The notes: a model not told the origin generated them from the sequence alone. 64,000 nt of DNA from Trichomonas vaginalis G3 (GCF_026262505.1 NC_067207.1:20490082-20554081); one strand, 5' to 3'; positions 22,101 to 33,526 are shown, counted from the stretch's first letter. A program made the numbers and translations.

Positions 22101-24605
22101 ATTTTTAAATAATTTATTCTCATTTTTCATAAAATGAAAAAAATTTGGAAAAAATCAAATAGCTAAAATCAATATAAAATACATATTTAACAGATTTTCA
22201 TTATTTTCTAATGTTTTTAATGGTTTTTTTTGATTGAATTTTATATTCAAAGCAGGTTCGTAGTTGTTAAGATAATAAATCAAATTCTTACTCCAAGCCA
22301 TTACGAAATCGGACATAAACAATGAAATGTAAAATGTACGTTTATTTTGATCAGAAGCTATCTTTTATCTTCATTTCTTGAGGGTGAAAGACCATAAAAG
22401 ATTTATTTTTCGATTATCTTGTATTCTTCAAAGAAGTCGTAAAGGTTTTCCACTGTTTTTGGATCATATCAGTAATTTTATAGAAACGTAGATTTGAAGA
22501 TTTAAAACAAACATTCCAGGAATATGTTTAGGCAGGTACATTAGGTAATAGCGTATTCTATCAGTAAAATACCAAAAATTCGTACATCGTTTAATTTCAT
22601 CATAAACTCGCAGCCATAAATCATCTCCTGATACTAGCGAAAAGTTATTTTCCCATAACTTTGTCGAATTGTAATTTGCGAATACTTTATTATATTCAGA
22701 AAATCCTTTGCGTCGTTAATGAATTTTGACTAAAAAAGACTGTTCTAGATCAACTCGTTCTATTTCTTATCAAAGTACAGAATGCGATCGCCAAATTTTA
22801 AACGTATTCTAATTGATTTGACCCATTAGAATAACGACTTACCGTCCCACATTTTCATGCTTACAGATAACAATACGTATGCACACCTCAACAATTAATC
22901 ATACTTCGAAGTTCTTAGAAAGAGTTACATTAATATCGCTTCCAAAATATACGATATTGCTAGCAATGTACAGTTACAAGTGTACAAGTGTGCACATTTT
23001 CATGCTTACAAATCAAAAGTCATACATATTTTTATTCTATGTGGGAAGCGTGCCAAATTTACAACTTAGAGCATTAATTGCATGCGATGGTTATTGATGA
23101 ATTCAGGTTAAACGAATTTATTTTCTCATTATTTTTTTTTATCAATAAATATTGATCTCCGAAATAAGCTACATGAAAGAACATATTCAGACATCACATA
23201 CTGGTTTTCAGATGTCTTGATTCTTAATTGAATTTACTAAATTTTACTATAACAAATCCATTGTATATAATACATAAGATAGATTCACTTCTGCAATTAT
23301 TAATCAATCTTTACATCATCTTTTTCAAGTATTTACAGTTTGATGAAATTCCAATATTGCAGCTTAGATGAGTAGATCTTATCTAGGAATCGAATATATT
23401 CATCATTACCAGTCTGAGTTATTGTCTCATGTCCTTTGTATAGATAAATCTTAAAGGCCAATTATAATTTTTGGATTATTTTCTTATTTTTACGTATATT
23501 TTTGAAAACACATTATTTTTACGTAAATATCGTAGAAAATATACTCAATGTAATTTCTCCAAAGTTTTATTTTTGCTATTTCAAGATTTAAATGATGAAA
23601 CAAATGAAACAATCTAGGAGTTATTATGGACAAACAGAAATTACGCTTGAAATACTGATATTTTGTGCGTGAATTTTTTTTGAATTAGTATTCAAGCCAA
23701 ATCCATGTGAATTGGATTTAGCATGCAAAATTAAATATGAAATGCAATATGTTGTTTCATGTAGATCGTTTTATTCAGAAGAAACGAATGAAAAACTGTT
23801 CACTTGAAGAAACAAAAAGGTTCTTACATGATCTGTTACAATAGAAACTATGAACTATGGCGATATCCAATTTCAAACAAGCAATTGCATAGATTTATTT
23901 CCATTTCAAATATTACAAACTCAATTTTTAAGATGAGTTCGTTGAAGTCAACATACACGAGCTAACAAAATCACAAAAATCCAGAAATCATTCATAAATT
24001 CTATTATAATTTTTTGGGGCTAAATGTTGCTATGTAGATTTCATTATGAAATTATTTAAAATAAAGGATGAAAATCATTTTCATTGATACAGCCTTCATA
24101 TTCAACTTTGAAATTAACAAATTGAAATCACAAATTGAATAAAAATTAATCGGTTGATACAATTTCCCAACGTGGTTTTCAATTTAAAAACGATAGTTAT
24201 CAAAATTGTAACATCCCAATATTTTAATGTTTTTCTTGTTGGTTATAAGGTTGGAAGTTAATTTAAATATTAATTTCGTTAAGAAAATTATATTCTCAAT
24301 TTTCTCTTATAGTAGTGCAAATACCTATACCAATTTGAATGTGAAGACCCAAAGACGAAAATTGAATGACCTATTGAATCTCTCACAATAATTTGAAAGC
24401 GAAAACTTTATTGTATTAATGAGTCCAAATGGAAAATTCTTGATTAATTGGACTTTAAACATAGTTTTATGCATAATAACTAATATAACATAAAGCTTTC
24501 AAAAATTTATATATGAAACAAAGTACACAATGCATAATATATATTCATTTCGTATTGATTATTTTACATTTCTGAGGACACTCAAATTCAGTGCCTTTGA
24601 ATTTA
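22101..24605. other. 2.5 kb without recognisable genes
   Basis: This is AT-rich sequence with no long frame, tRNA, tandem repeat or inverted-repeat end that I can see. A 72-codon frame at 22879 has no recognisable features. It may hide an RNA gene, but nothing supports one. Confidence 0.5.
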
Positions 24606-24612
24606 TCAATTT

Positions 24613-24619
24613 TCAACTT
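24613..24619 (+). promoter_or_regulatory. Initiator TCAACTT of the Myb gene
   Basis: The start A at 24615 lies 9 bases before the ATG at 24624; a second candidate, TCAATTT, is at 24606-24612. Both argue for the ATG over the GTG that opens the frame at 24591. Confidence 0.45.
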
Positions 24620-24623
24620 TAAA

Positions 24624-25166
24624 ATGAACTCTGGGAGTCACCAGAGTTCCAAAACTATAGCAAAATTTACGAAAGATGAAGATGAGCGATTACTTAAAAT
24701 TATACGACAATTGGGTACGCGCGACTGGGAATCAATTGCTTCTTGCATGAAAAATCGATCACCTAGGCAATGCCGTGAGCGCTGGACAAACTATTTAATG
24801 CCCGATTTGAGTAGTGCTCCTTGGACTCCTGAAGAAGATGAGCTGTTAGAAAAATTGTATAAAATATATGGTTCAAAGTGGTCAAAAATTGCGGCACATT
24901 TGCCAAATAGATCGGCAAATATAGTACGCAACAGATATCGTAATAACTCTCGTAAAATTAAAAAAGCCCCTGATTCAATAACGAAATCACCTGAAAAATT
25001 GGAATCTGCTTTAGATTTGCTAGCAGAGATTCCACAAATGACAGAACTTGTCACATCAATACCACCATTAATTGATCACGAAAAAAAAAATCCTCAAAAA
25101 ATTGAAATAGTCCATCCAGAACCAGATTCACTTCTTATTTCTAATTTAATGGCAGTACCTAAGTAA
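24624..25166 (+). CDS. Two-repeat Myb DNA-binding protein
   Basis: This 180-aa protein has two Myb/SANT repeats. Repeat 1 carries the tryptophans or equivalents in FTKDEDERLL, DWESIA and RERWTNYL. Repeat 2 is PWTPEEDELLEKLY, KWSKIAAHL and RNRYRNNSRK. Recognition-helix residues CRERW and NIVRNRY are in place. The C-terminal third is low-complexity and acidic/Pro-rich. Small two-repeat Myb proteins of this kind form a large trichomonad family that includes regulators of adhesion genes; the target here is unknown. Intact, with a TAA stop. Confidence 0.85.
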   Translation: MNSGSHQSSKTIAKFTKDEDERLLKIIRQLGTRDWESIASCMKNRSPRQCRERWTNYLMPDLSSAPWTPEEDELLEKLYKIYGSKWSKIAAHLPNRSANIVRNRYRNNSRKIKKAPDSITKSPEKLESALDLLAEIPQMTELVTSIPPLIDHEKKNPQKIEIVHPEPDSLLISNLMAVPK

Positions 25167-25461
25167 CGCAATGCATATACATAATTTCTTGATCATATTA
25201 GTTGTTTTTGTTTTCCTTATTTGTTCGATTATTTTAAATCCTATCCATATTATATTGTAACTAATAATTATTATACCAATAACGGTGCATTTATGAATTT
25301 TTAGTTTTCACCTTCTCTTGCATATAATTTAAAGTCGATGAAATTTAATAATGATTATTTACTGTTTTCTTTTTAAATTTAAGTTGAAATCGAAATAAAC
25401 AATTATTTTCTTATGGACAAATAAACTTTCAACTTATGTTTCTTATGTTCCTAAATTTGTT
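25167..25461. other. Short AT-rich spacer
   Basis: No gene is seen here. The last ~70 bases before 25462 remain open in the transposase frame (ending TYVSYVPKFV), which suggests that the transposase relic extends slightly upstream. Confidence 0.4.
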
Positions 25462-27098
25462 ATGGATCGTTATCGCGAGAATCCAAGTTACATTCAAAAT
25501 GATAGAATCTACTTGTTTCTTGATACATATTCTAGCCACAGAAATGCAGAAACAAAGAAGCTTGCTAAAGACTTGAACATCACACTCGTCTTCATTCCAG
25601 TTGGATGCACCGATCTGTGCCAACCTCTTGACATGCATGTCTTTGGCGCCTTAAAGAATATGGCAACGAGAACATGGTGGACTTACTATTCTATCGACAC
25701 TTCCCTCGAGTGCACGCTGAAGTTGGCAGTGTATATTTTAATACGTTGCTGGAATGCGCTGACTCCTGAGCTCATTGAGACTGCATTCAGTATGCACATC
25801 AAAGATCTTGAAGAAAATGAAAGCATCCAACCACGTATCTCTGACGAAGAGGCCTCAGACTTCATTGAACGGATTGACGAAGTGAAGGCTCAATTCACAG
25901 TAGGCGAGCTTCTTGGCCAAAACACAGAAGAGGAAGACGCCCCTGATTTTGACCTCCTTCAAGAGTTCAATGAGATCAATGAACGACGCCATAGGAGACA
26001 GGAAAATACCCAGATTGAAGAAATAGTTTCAGATGATGAAGACTGAGATGGAAGTGATGATGAAGAAGATCTTGAAGGATTCACTCCAGAAGAAGAAAGA
26101 GAAATCCTTGAATATGATCTAGATCCATCAGAAATTGAAAGCGCAGTAGAACCTGAACCAAATTATAATCCTCCTTCTCCAGCTGAAGTGTTTTCGCCTC
26201 TTCCAATAGTTGATGTCCATTTTGAACCCACAGATCAATTGATACACTGCCTTGCATCAAGAAGCGGAGCATCTTTTATGGACTCTGTGGAATATGCTCC
26301 GCGATTTGATGTTTTGTTAACCAATCAGCTTCATTACTCAGAAATATTTAACGAGATCAGACGTCACAATCATTATGCCACAGAGAGGGTAAATTCACAA
26401 ATCATCAGTCAGGCTATTCTCGAAGCGCCTTAAATGCCGCCATGCAATTGTTCTTGACTATCATTATCCTTGAAAATATTCGAATCGAAGAAGATAATGG
26501 TGCAAGAGCTTTAGAATTGTTTCAGGTTGGAGAAGAAGATTCCAAACAAGAAGATCTTCTCCATATCCTACAAATATTAGAACGTATGGGAAGATCTACT
26601 TCGATTTCACCAGGAAAAACATATAATATGCTTCATTTTGAACAACAAGGCGATCCACGACTCATTATTTCATCTTTTATGAACCCACATTTATGCGGGA
26701 TTCAATTCATTGATGAGAATAATCAAGCTCAATGTGTTAACATGTTAAAACTTCCTGAAGATGGAAATTTCAAAGAATATTTCGAGAATAAAAAGATTAC
26801 TCATGTGAATAGATACCTCTTCATTGCAAATGACCGCGAATCTCAAGAAGCTCAGCCAGACCAAATTGAACTGCTTCATGAACATTCACATATCATATTT
26901 ATCAGATTTGCCATTGTTTCACTTACACTCGGAAGAGATGGTCATGCCTCTTTTAAATTTTATAAGAGACTTGATTTACAAGGCGAATATGTTGTGATCG
27001 ATGAAAATTGGTGTTATGTGATCCCAAGAGGAGGAGCAATCGGATATCAATTTTTATCATTGTATGTCAGAGGTAAGGATGTTGAAATTGAAAATTAA
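25462..27098 (+). pseudogene. pogo/Tigger-like DDE_1 transposase relic, 5'-truncated
   Basis: The first part carries the second half of a DDE_1 (pogo-type) catalytic domain: LFLDTYSSHRN (second Asp), NITLVFIPVGCTDLCQPLD (third Asp) and VFGALK. The DNA-binding HTH and first catalytic Asp are missing. A long acidic tail follows. An in-frame TGA at 26044-26046 interrupts the acidic region, after which the same frame runs to 26433. The remaining ~220 residues (MLHFEQQGDPRLI ... VIPRGGAIGY) are in another frame, implying one further frameshift near 26400-26435. The C-terminal part matches no domain I know. No terminal inverted repeats were found. Confidence 0.7.
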
Positions 27099-27400
27099 TT
27101 CATAATTTCTATTTATTTATATATTTTGTTTTTTATTTGTAAGCTGTAAATAATGATTTGTTATAAGAAGATGGTCTTTTTCACCAAGAAAAATTTTGTG
27201 TGTAAAAAATGGCAAACCCAAATTTTAGCTAAAAGTGACAGGAAAAAAAAACGTTTAGTATTAAAAAAAAGACCGATGAGAGCTTCGTTCGAAATATAGA
27301 GGGAACTGAGAATGCGCAACCATTCTCAGGGAATATTGGATGCTATTCCCGTTCCCTCTGTATGGAAAATTGAGGTTTTCAAAGGGAGTTAAAATAATAT

Positions 27401-27632
27401 CAAATTTATACTAATTTACTTCAAAATACAAAAGTATTTGACAGCTAAAATTAGTTACTTTAGCAAGCCTATCAATACCCTTTTACGATTATTGCTACTT
27501 TTTCGAAATAAAAGTAAAAACAAATTTATACTAATTTACTTCAAAATACAAAAGTATTTGACAGCTAAAATTAGTTACTTTAGCAAGCCTATCAATACCC
27601 TTTTACGATTATTGCTACTTTTTCGAAATAAA
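27401..27632 (+). repeat. 120-bp tandem duplication, ~1.9 copies
   Basis: The unit beginning CAAATTTATACTAATTTAC at 27401 repeats at 27521 essentially without change. It lies inside the MITE-like element at 27221-27982. Confidence 0.9.
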
Positions 27633-27734
27633 ATAAATTTATTATCAAAAACCTTTTTTTTCTTAGTAAAAATAAACGAAATTTTTTACCTTATGAACTT
27701 TTGATGGAAATATGCAAATTTAAAATAATAAAGA

Positions 27735-27835
27735 AAGCCGCGAGCGAAGCGATCGGCTTAGTTCGAAGATTTTGATTCAAATCTTTGCTGATCTGTAATT
27801 CGCGGAAGCCGCGAGCGAATCAAGCGGCTTAGGTC
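27735..27835. repeat. Two AAGCCGCGAGCGAA..GGCTTA hairpins
   Basis: GC-rich palindromes of the form AGCCGCGAGCGAAGCG..CGGCTTAG occur at about 27738 and 27807, each followed by the same ~30 bases (AAGATTTTGATTCAAATCTTTGC, itself a hairpin). The same word is found reverse-complemented in the array at 41050-41216. Confidence 0.75.
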
Positions 27836-27982
27836 TAAGATTTTGATTCAAATCTTTGCTTATATTCCTTAAATTCTTTATGAAACTCGCAACAGTTCCA
27901 TAAAAAATTTTAAATTCTAAACTGTCGAAATTACCGATCGGTAATCACACCCTTCACGGGCGTGTCACTTTTAGCTAAAATT

Positions 27983-28522
27983 ACCCCTACTCCTTATTGG
28001 CGTGTAGAAATAAATGCGCCAATAGATTGAAGAAGAAGAATTGTTTTTCTCTTAATGAACTTTAATCCTTTTGATATAAGAATATTAAAAACATTAATAT
28101 AATTTCGATTTCGGAAATTAAATTTCCAAATTTTTTGTCGATTTCGGAAATAACAGGATCCCGCATCCAACACGCAACAACAAAACACAAAACACACTTT
28201 TTGGTTCTATCATCGTTTTAATCGTAATTTATGTAATACATGATTTGGATAAATTTTACAAAAATAGAACCTATATTATATTCTTTTCAAAGATTCTTGC
28301 AAATCATCAAAAATAATTGTATTTTAAAAAACGATCAAATTATCCTTTCATTATTTTAAACTTAAATTAGTTTTTATGATTGACTAAAGCAATCATATTT
28401 ATTCATCATTAAATAAACAAAAAAATAATATTTGAGAGTTATTTCAAAAAAACACATTGAATTTATTAATTTGTCTCAATTTCAGTATTATAAATTTTTA
28501 TAATTTCAATATTTTGAAATAC
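27983..28522. other. Spacer, nothing recognised
   Basis: This is AT-rich upstream DNA. A short minus-strand frame (28197-27994) shows no family and is discounted. Confidence 0.45.
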
Positions 28523-28578
28523 ACTTTTTAATATTTCAATATTTATGATATTTCAATGTATTAAGTGGTCTCAAATTG
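28523..28578 (+). repeat. 56-bp direct repeat, right copy (matches 1-56)
   Basis: Identical to window positions 1-56. Here it covers the presumed promoter of the following gene, including TCAAATT initiator-like words. The copy at the window start is therefore probably a duplicate of this promoter. Confidence 0.85.
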
Positions 28579-28607
28579 TCAAAAACGGTTGCAAACTTGA
28601 TTTCAAA

Positions 28608-29522
28608 ATGAACAAATATCCAGAAATCCAACCATTTCCATTTTACACAGACATTGATCCATGCAATCCTTCTACTATATTATTTGAATGCAGTCATCCA
28701 GCTTTATATGTTTATTTAATCGAAAAAATGATTATTGTTACGGCCTATCTTTGGGTAATGGCAAAATATCTTCGCACAAATGATTTTAAATCACAAAAAA
28801 TTATACGTACTATTGTTGGAATTTGCTCATATGCAGTTTTATACACTACTTTTTATTACTTTTTTGATAGTGTCACAACATATTCAACATACAAATCGCC
28901 AAAAACACAAATTTACAAATTGAAAATCATTCCCCTTGACTTTTTGTTCCTATGTCAGGCAAATTTCTTATGTGAAATCGCAGGACTCTTAGTATACATG
29001 AGAATATCATTCGCTCTTGTATTACAAATTTTAGCTATTGGGTTTAAATACCTTTGTTATGGGTTAATTTTGACCACTTTAGTTTTAATTTGTCTTCCAT
29101 TTACGGGAGTTGTTGAGATATTCCACAAAGTGCTTGCTAACATTTATGCAGTGAATGATTACTTATATCCAGTTATTTATATGCTCGCAATTATTATTTT
29201 ATCCTTCGCATTTGTATTCTCTCATGAATTTTTCAGATACATTAACAAACGATATACGTTATATATGAAAATAGCGCTATTTATACAATGCCTAGGTTTA
29301 GCACTCGATTTTTTGACTCATCGATGGGGCCATTCTAATCTCTTTATCTCACACCTTTATTATAGGAACAGACACAAGTACATGTACATAGACTTAATAT
29401 TAAAGTTCTTCTACCATGATTTCCCACAGATTGTACTTTTGATGATTGTTATTATTATTTCACTTCCAGATATGAGTGATACATCATCACATTCAAGCAC
29501 TCTTAATGTTGACCTTTTTTGA
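28608..29522 (+). CDS. Multi-pass (about seven TM) membrane protein, unknown family
   Basis: The 304-aa protein (MNKYPEIQPF start) has a short polar N terminus with C-N-P-S-T and C-S-H. It then has about seven hydrophobic helices, for example KMIIVTAYLWVMAKYL, ICSYAVLYTTFYYFF, LCEIAGLLVYMRISFALVL, YGLILTTLVLICLPF, VIYMLAIIILSFAFVF, KIALFIQCLGLALDF and IVLLMIVIIISL. A Ser/Thr-rich cytosolic tail ends it. The layout resembles a receptor or seven-helix protein, but no family is assigned. The ATG at 28608 is preferred over an in-frame ATG at 28545, because the region between is the duplicated promoter-like repeat. It ends with TGA. Confidence 0.7.
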   Translation: MNKYPEIQPFPFYTDIDPCNPSTILFECSHPALYVYLIEKMIIVTAYLWVMAKYLRTNDFKSQKIIRTIVGICSYAVLYTTFYYFFDSVTTYSTYKSPKTQIYKLKIIPLDFLFLCQANFLCEIAGLLVYMRISFALVLQILAIGFKYLCYGLILTTLVLICLPFTGVVEIFHKVLANIYAVNDYLYPVIYMLAIIILSFAFVFSHEFFRYINKRYTLYMKIALFIQCLGLALDFLTHRWGHSNLFISHLYYRNRHKYMYIDLILKFFYHDFPQIVLLMIVIIISLPDMSDTSSHSSTLNVDLF

Positions 29523-29726
29523 AGGTCCTTCTTGTTAATTTTTCTTTCAATTCTATTGTTTATAAAATGTTCTGTCACTTTTCAATTTCTTAAATTGCTT
29601 TTTAATATGAGGAGATGCAATATGGAAAAATAATTTGAGTGGAAATTTTACGGTTATTGAACGGTTGAAATACATTCAATAAAAAAATAGTGAATCATTC
29701 GATTTTTATGAGATGTATCAAAGTCC

Positions 29727-30650
29727 ATGAATTCCTGGAAACTTAAAGATTCAAGTAAAGGCCACGAAGGCCTTGTTTCAGATGATAACTTTCAGAATTC
29801 AGTTATTTTTCATTATCCTTGCTCTTCCAATTATGATTGCACATACTATCATTCAGAATTACCTCCAGGCATATACAAATTTGAAGTTTGGGGAGCTGAT
29901 GGCGGCGACGGAATGTACCATAGCACCTATACAAAGCGCCCTGGAAAGGGTGGTTATTCAGTTGGAGCATTTTTCATTAATAAGACTACAAATGTATATG
30001 TGTTCGTAGGCGGAAAAGGTGAAAATGGACTTCATCCATCTACTAGAGACGCCAAAGGCGGATATAACGGCGGTGGTGATGCACCAAGCGATAAAGTAGG
30101 AAGTAATAATGATTCAGGTGGTGCTGGCGGCGGTGCCACCGATATCAGGATTGGAGATGTTGACTTAGACAGCAGAGTCATAGTTGCTGGAGGAGCTGGT
30201 GGTACAGGATTTGATACCAGCTATGTAAATATCGAGATTACCCCCTTTGGTGGGGGTTTGACTTCATCTTTACCAAGATCCAGCGGAGGTACCGGAGTTG
30301 CTGCCTCCCAAACAACCGGATATCAAAAAGGAAACGGTCAAAAAGGTATTATAGGAAGTTTAGGAACTACAACTTCGGGAGGCGGTGGTGGCGGTTATTT
30401 CGGCGGCAATGCGATTGCAGAATCATATGGAGGTCAAGCCGGAGGTGGTTCTAGCTATATTGATGGAGTATTTTCATATGGAGACATTGTAAAAAACGCC
30501 ACCAATGGAGAATCAGAAATGCCACTTCTAAATGGCGTCGGTAAAGGAAACAGCTGACATGGCGCTGCTAGGATCACGTTAGTATCTAGTGTTATCAATG
30601 ATAAGAAGAAAATTACTTGTTTGCAAAATTGTTACTTCTCAAGTGACAAA
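29727..30650 (+). pseudogene. Glycine-rich surface-type protein with in-frame stop
   Basis: An ATG at 29727 opens a protein whose core (residues ~40-270) is Gly-rich with the pattern of the Gly_rich/ALK-type family: FHYPCSSNYDCTYY, LPPGIYKFEVWGADGGDG, KGGYSVG, YVFVGGKG, GGYNGGGD and GGGATDIR. Further on come VAGGAGG, GGGGGGYFGG and GGQAGGGSSYI. Many trichomonad proteins of this kind exist. A TGA at 30555-30557 interrupts what should be the conserved end (GNS-stop-HGAARITL). After it the frame stays open for about 30 codons with family-like sequence, so a Gly codon has probably become a stop. There is no signal peptide, and the start may also be truncated. Confidence 0.75.
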
Positions 30651-30934
30651 AATATTTTATTTTATGTCCTTTTGATTTCTTTCTCGTAAACAATTTAATA
30701 CGTAATTTAACCTTTCTCAAAAAATGCAAAAGATTTTTCCAAAATTTCAAAAAATTTGTTTTTATATGTCGATCACAAAACATGTAATCAAAAGGAAAGT
30801 AGATATGATTGGAAAAATTGAGCTGAGTCAAAATATTAAATTCCAAAAAAATAATATCCTATAGGTTATCTACCAGAAACTTGCTGGACATATAAAAGTA
30901 AATATAATTCAATTATAGAATACACCAGATATAA

Positions 30935-32314
30935 TTATTTATTTTGAACAATATTTTTGAAGTAACATCTTCTCATTTCGACCGGAATTCTTCTGATTTC
31001 TTTCTTACTATTTTCTTGTAGTTTCTTCACAGTGTTTACTGCTCCATTATCAATCAAGATCTTCTCAATTTCAGAGCAGTTTGACATTGCAGCGATTTGA
31101 AGTGGAGTAAATCCGTTTTCATTCAAACTTTCTAGATTCGCTCCATTTTCAATTAAAACTTTCACAGTTTCTATGTTATTACTTTTTGATGCCAAATGAA
31201 GTGGTGTATACTTACAAAAATCATTTGTGTTTATATCAGCTCCATTTTTAATCAACGTCAAAGCTGGTTTCGCATTATCAAATGTTGCAGCAATGTGAAG
31301 CGATGTATTTCCATACGAATCTCTTTGTTCTACATTAGCACCATTTTTCACAAGAATATCAGCAATTTCATAGCAATTCCATCTTGCTGCGTTGTGAAGA
31401 GCTGTTTGATTCTTCTCTTTTTCGTCAAAGGAATTCACATCAATTCCATCTAAAGTTAAAATATAAGTTACTAAACCAGGAAGATCAAACCTCGGAGAAT
31501 GAACTAAACTTTGATTATATTCTTTGCAATCAAGCATATTTATCAAGAAAACATGTAAATTATGGTAAACAGAACACTGATAAATATTAATTTTCAAATC
31601 AAAATTATTCTTCAAAAACATCACGAAATCCACATTATGTGATTCAATTGCAGACTTCATAGTATCATCATCAGGTTTAAAAGCTTTTAAACACTCTTTA
31701 ATGATCGAAGAATTCCGACTAGTGAATCCCAAATTTTGACACTTTTTTGTGATTTTGACACCAAAGTTTGAAATGAAAAATTTAAAACAATCTTCTGATC
31801 CGTAATACGCGCACCATTCTAATAATGATCTGCCTTCAAGCTTCTCATCTAAGTTGAAAGTTTCCGAATTTGCTAATGCTGAGAGGATCCGAACATCATC
31901 ATTCATAATAGAATAAAAAACAGTTTCGCTTTTGTGAACTTCTAAAATTTCTTCTGGTTCTTCATCTCTATAGTTATTGAATTTGAGGCGCCAGTTCATG
32001 TTGTAAACTTTACTTGCTAATGCTTCAATTCTACCCGAGAAATAATGTTTTTGCAGCTTAGGATTAAATTTTGATTTTAATTTCTGGAAAATATTCCAAT
32101 AACCTCTTGTATAACGTTGATTATTTGAACAAGCCATGTTAATCATCCTTAATATAGTACTAACGCTTATTTTGTATTTATTTATTAAAACTTCTTCAAT
32201 TTCATTATAAACATCATTTGTATCATTTGTATTTAAGCAATATAACTGATCAACCACTCTTATATATCCATTAAATTGATCTAAAAGTTCATTTAAGACT
32301 TTGATAACTTCCAT
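30935..32314 (-). CDS. DUF3447/ankyrin-repeat protein
   Basis: This intact 459-aa protein has an N-terminal helical region of the trichomonad DUF3447 type (residues ~1-190, with CAYYGSEDCFKFF). At least five ankyrin repeats follow: QTALHNAARWNCYEIADIL, GNTSLHIAATFDNAKPAL, YTPLHLASKSNNIETVKVL and GFTPLQIAAMSNCSEIEKIL, plus a degenerate one. A short basic tail ends it. Such proteins number in the hundreds in trichomonads and are thought to act as protein-binding scaffolds; the partner is unknown. The ATG at 32314 has a textbook TCACTTT initiator 18 bases upstream. Confidence 0.88.
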   Translation of the reverse strand: MEVIKVLNELLDQFNGYIRVVDQLYCLNTNDTNDVYNEIEEVLINKYKISVSTILRMINMACSNNQRYTRGYWNIFQKLKSKFNPKLQKHYFSGRIEALASKVYNMNWRLKFNNYRDEEPEEILEVHKSETVFYSIMNDDVRILSALANSETFNLDEKLEGRSLLEWCAYYGSEDCFKFFISNFGVKITKKCQNLGFTSRNSSIIKECLKAFKPDDDTMKSAIESHNVDFVMFLKNNFDLKINIYQCSVYHNLHVFLINMLDCKEYNQSLVHSPRFDLPGLVTYILTLDGIDVNSFDEKEKNQTALHNAARWNCYEIADILVKNGANVEQRDSYGNTSLHIAATFDNAKPALTLIKNGADINTNDFCKYTPLHLASKSNNIETVKVLIENGANLESLNENGFTPLQIAAMSNCSEIEKILIDNGAVNTVKKLQENSKKEIRRIPVEMRRCYFKNIVQNK

Positions 32315-32327
32315 TAATTTTTTTCAA

Positions 32328-32334
32328 AAAGTGA
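32328..32334 (-). promoter_or_regulatory. Initiator TCACTTT of the ankyrin gene
   Basis: A perfect trichomonad initiator (A at 32332), giving an 18-base leader. Confidence 0.65.
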
Positions 32335-33416
32335 CAACTTAATTTTTGGATCTTTACAATAAAAACTTTTTTTCGTTATGAGCGGCCAAAATAGCTTTTT
32401 AAATAATGCCAACTATAGGAGGAGATATTTCAAGACAATTTTCAAATTTCAAATTAAAAAAATTTTTCCTTGATCGTTATCCTTGGCTCGAGATTGTAAA
32501 ACGTAATAATTGTAATATAATGAATAAAGAATCTATTTTGTGAAAAGGAACTTAAATTATCCATAAGTTTTGTATCGAATGGTTTCTTATTCTGATAAAT
32601 AGAATTTTCAATGAGGGAATTTCAAGAGAATGAAGGAAATGTGATAATCTTATTCCATTCAACGAGTTTGTCCATTTCATTACCTGATAAATTGAAGTCT
32701 CTTGAATATTCATTCAATTTTTTGATAAAGAACCATTTTCAATTTGTCCAGAAAAGTTGGTAAATTAGGTTTCTAATTATAAAACGATATAAAGCAGTTT
32801 AATCACTAACAACGCCCACAATTAAGATCTTTATTATTTTTAATAGACATATTCGTAAAACTCCGTAGGCTATCAATTTGAAAACATCAAGGTTTGATTA
32901 AAGGAATTCATGTTTATGCTTTTATTCCATATAACAAAACATTACCAACAAAGAAATGAATGATTCATATTGTTATCTCAAAATTTCATATTATCACAAA
33001 AATAAGAATATTATTTAGCTTATCAGACAAAAGATATGTTTCTAAGTGTAATCATGATTATTAAAAAAAGTGAGGTTTTCATTTATTTGTTTTTTCAATG
33101 CATGATAATAGAATAATCGTTATTTTATGCTCGAATATATAATTACATATTCTGTACAGATCATTTTCATCCCTCTTTCTTCGCATATTCAAAATTTTTG
33201 TGACGAAATTTTGAAATAACATTGAAAATAATCCATTGAATTTATTCAAAGAATATTGAGAAGAATATCGCGGTTTTGGTTTATTTCATGGCCACTTAAT
33301 AACAACATTGTATTAATATTAATTTTTATTACATTCTCCTGAAATCTTTCTCAAAAAATATTATTCTCATTGTGTTTTCCACATTCAATGAACATTCAAT
33401 TCAATAGAATTCTATT
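32335..33416. other. Divergent intergenic region, no gene seen
   Basis: About 1.1 kb of AT-rich DNA separates the minus-strand ankyrin gene from the plus-strand cyclase gene. It contains upstream sequence for both. No repeats or RNA genes were recognised. Confidence 0.5.
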
Positions 33417-33423
33417 TCACTTG
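33417..33423 (+). promoter_or_regulatory. Initiator TCACTTG of the cyclase gene
   Basis: The A at 33419 lies 6 bases before the ATG at 33425, a typical short trichomonad leader. Confidence 0.55.
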
Positions 33424-33526
33424 AATGGAAGAAGTCCAGTCAACCACGGCTATTACATCAACAAGTTTTGCCGCTTCCAGTGTTAGCAAGTATGAAGGAC
33501 TTATTGATATTTCACTTTCAGATCAA

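Larger units (their letters stand above)
27221..27982. mobile_element. 762-bp MITE-like element with 20-bp perfect TIRs
   Basis: AATTTTAGCTAAAAGTGACA at 27221-27240 is perfectly inverted at 27963-27982. The interior is non-coding and packed with secondary structure: a hairpin near 27296-27358 (GAGGGAAC..GTTCCCTC), a 120-bp tandem duplication and two AAGCCGCGAGCGAA-type hairpins. No convincing target duplication is visible. The end motif AAAAGTGACA is shared with the 20563-21202 element. Confidence 0.65.
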
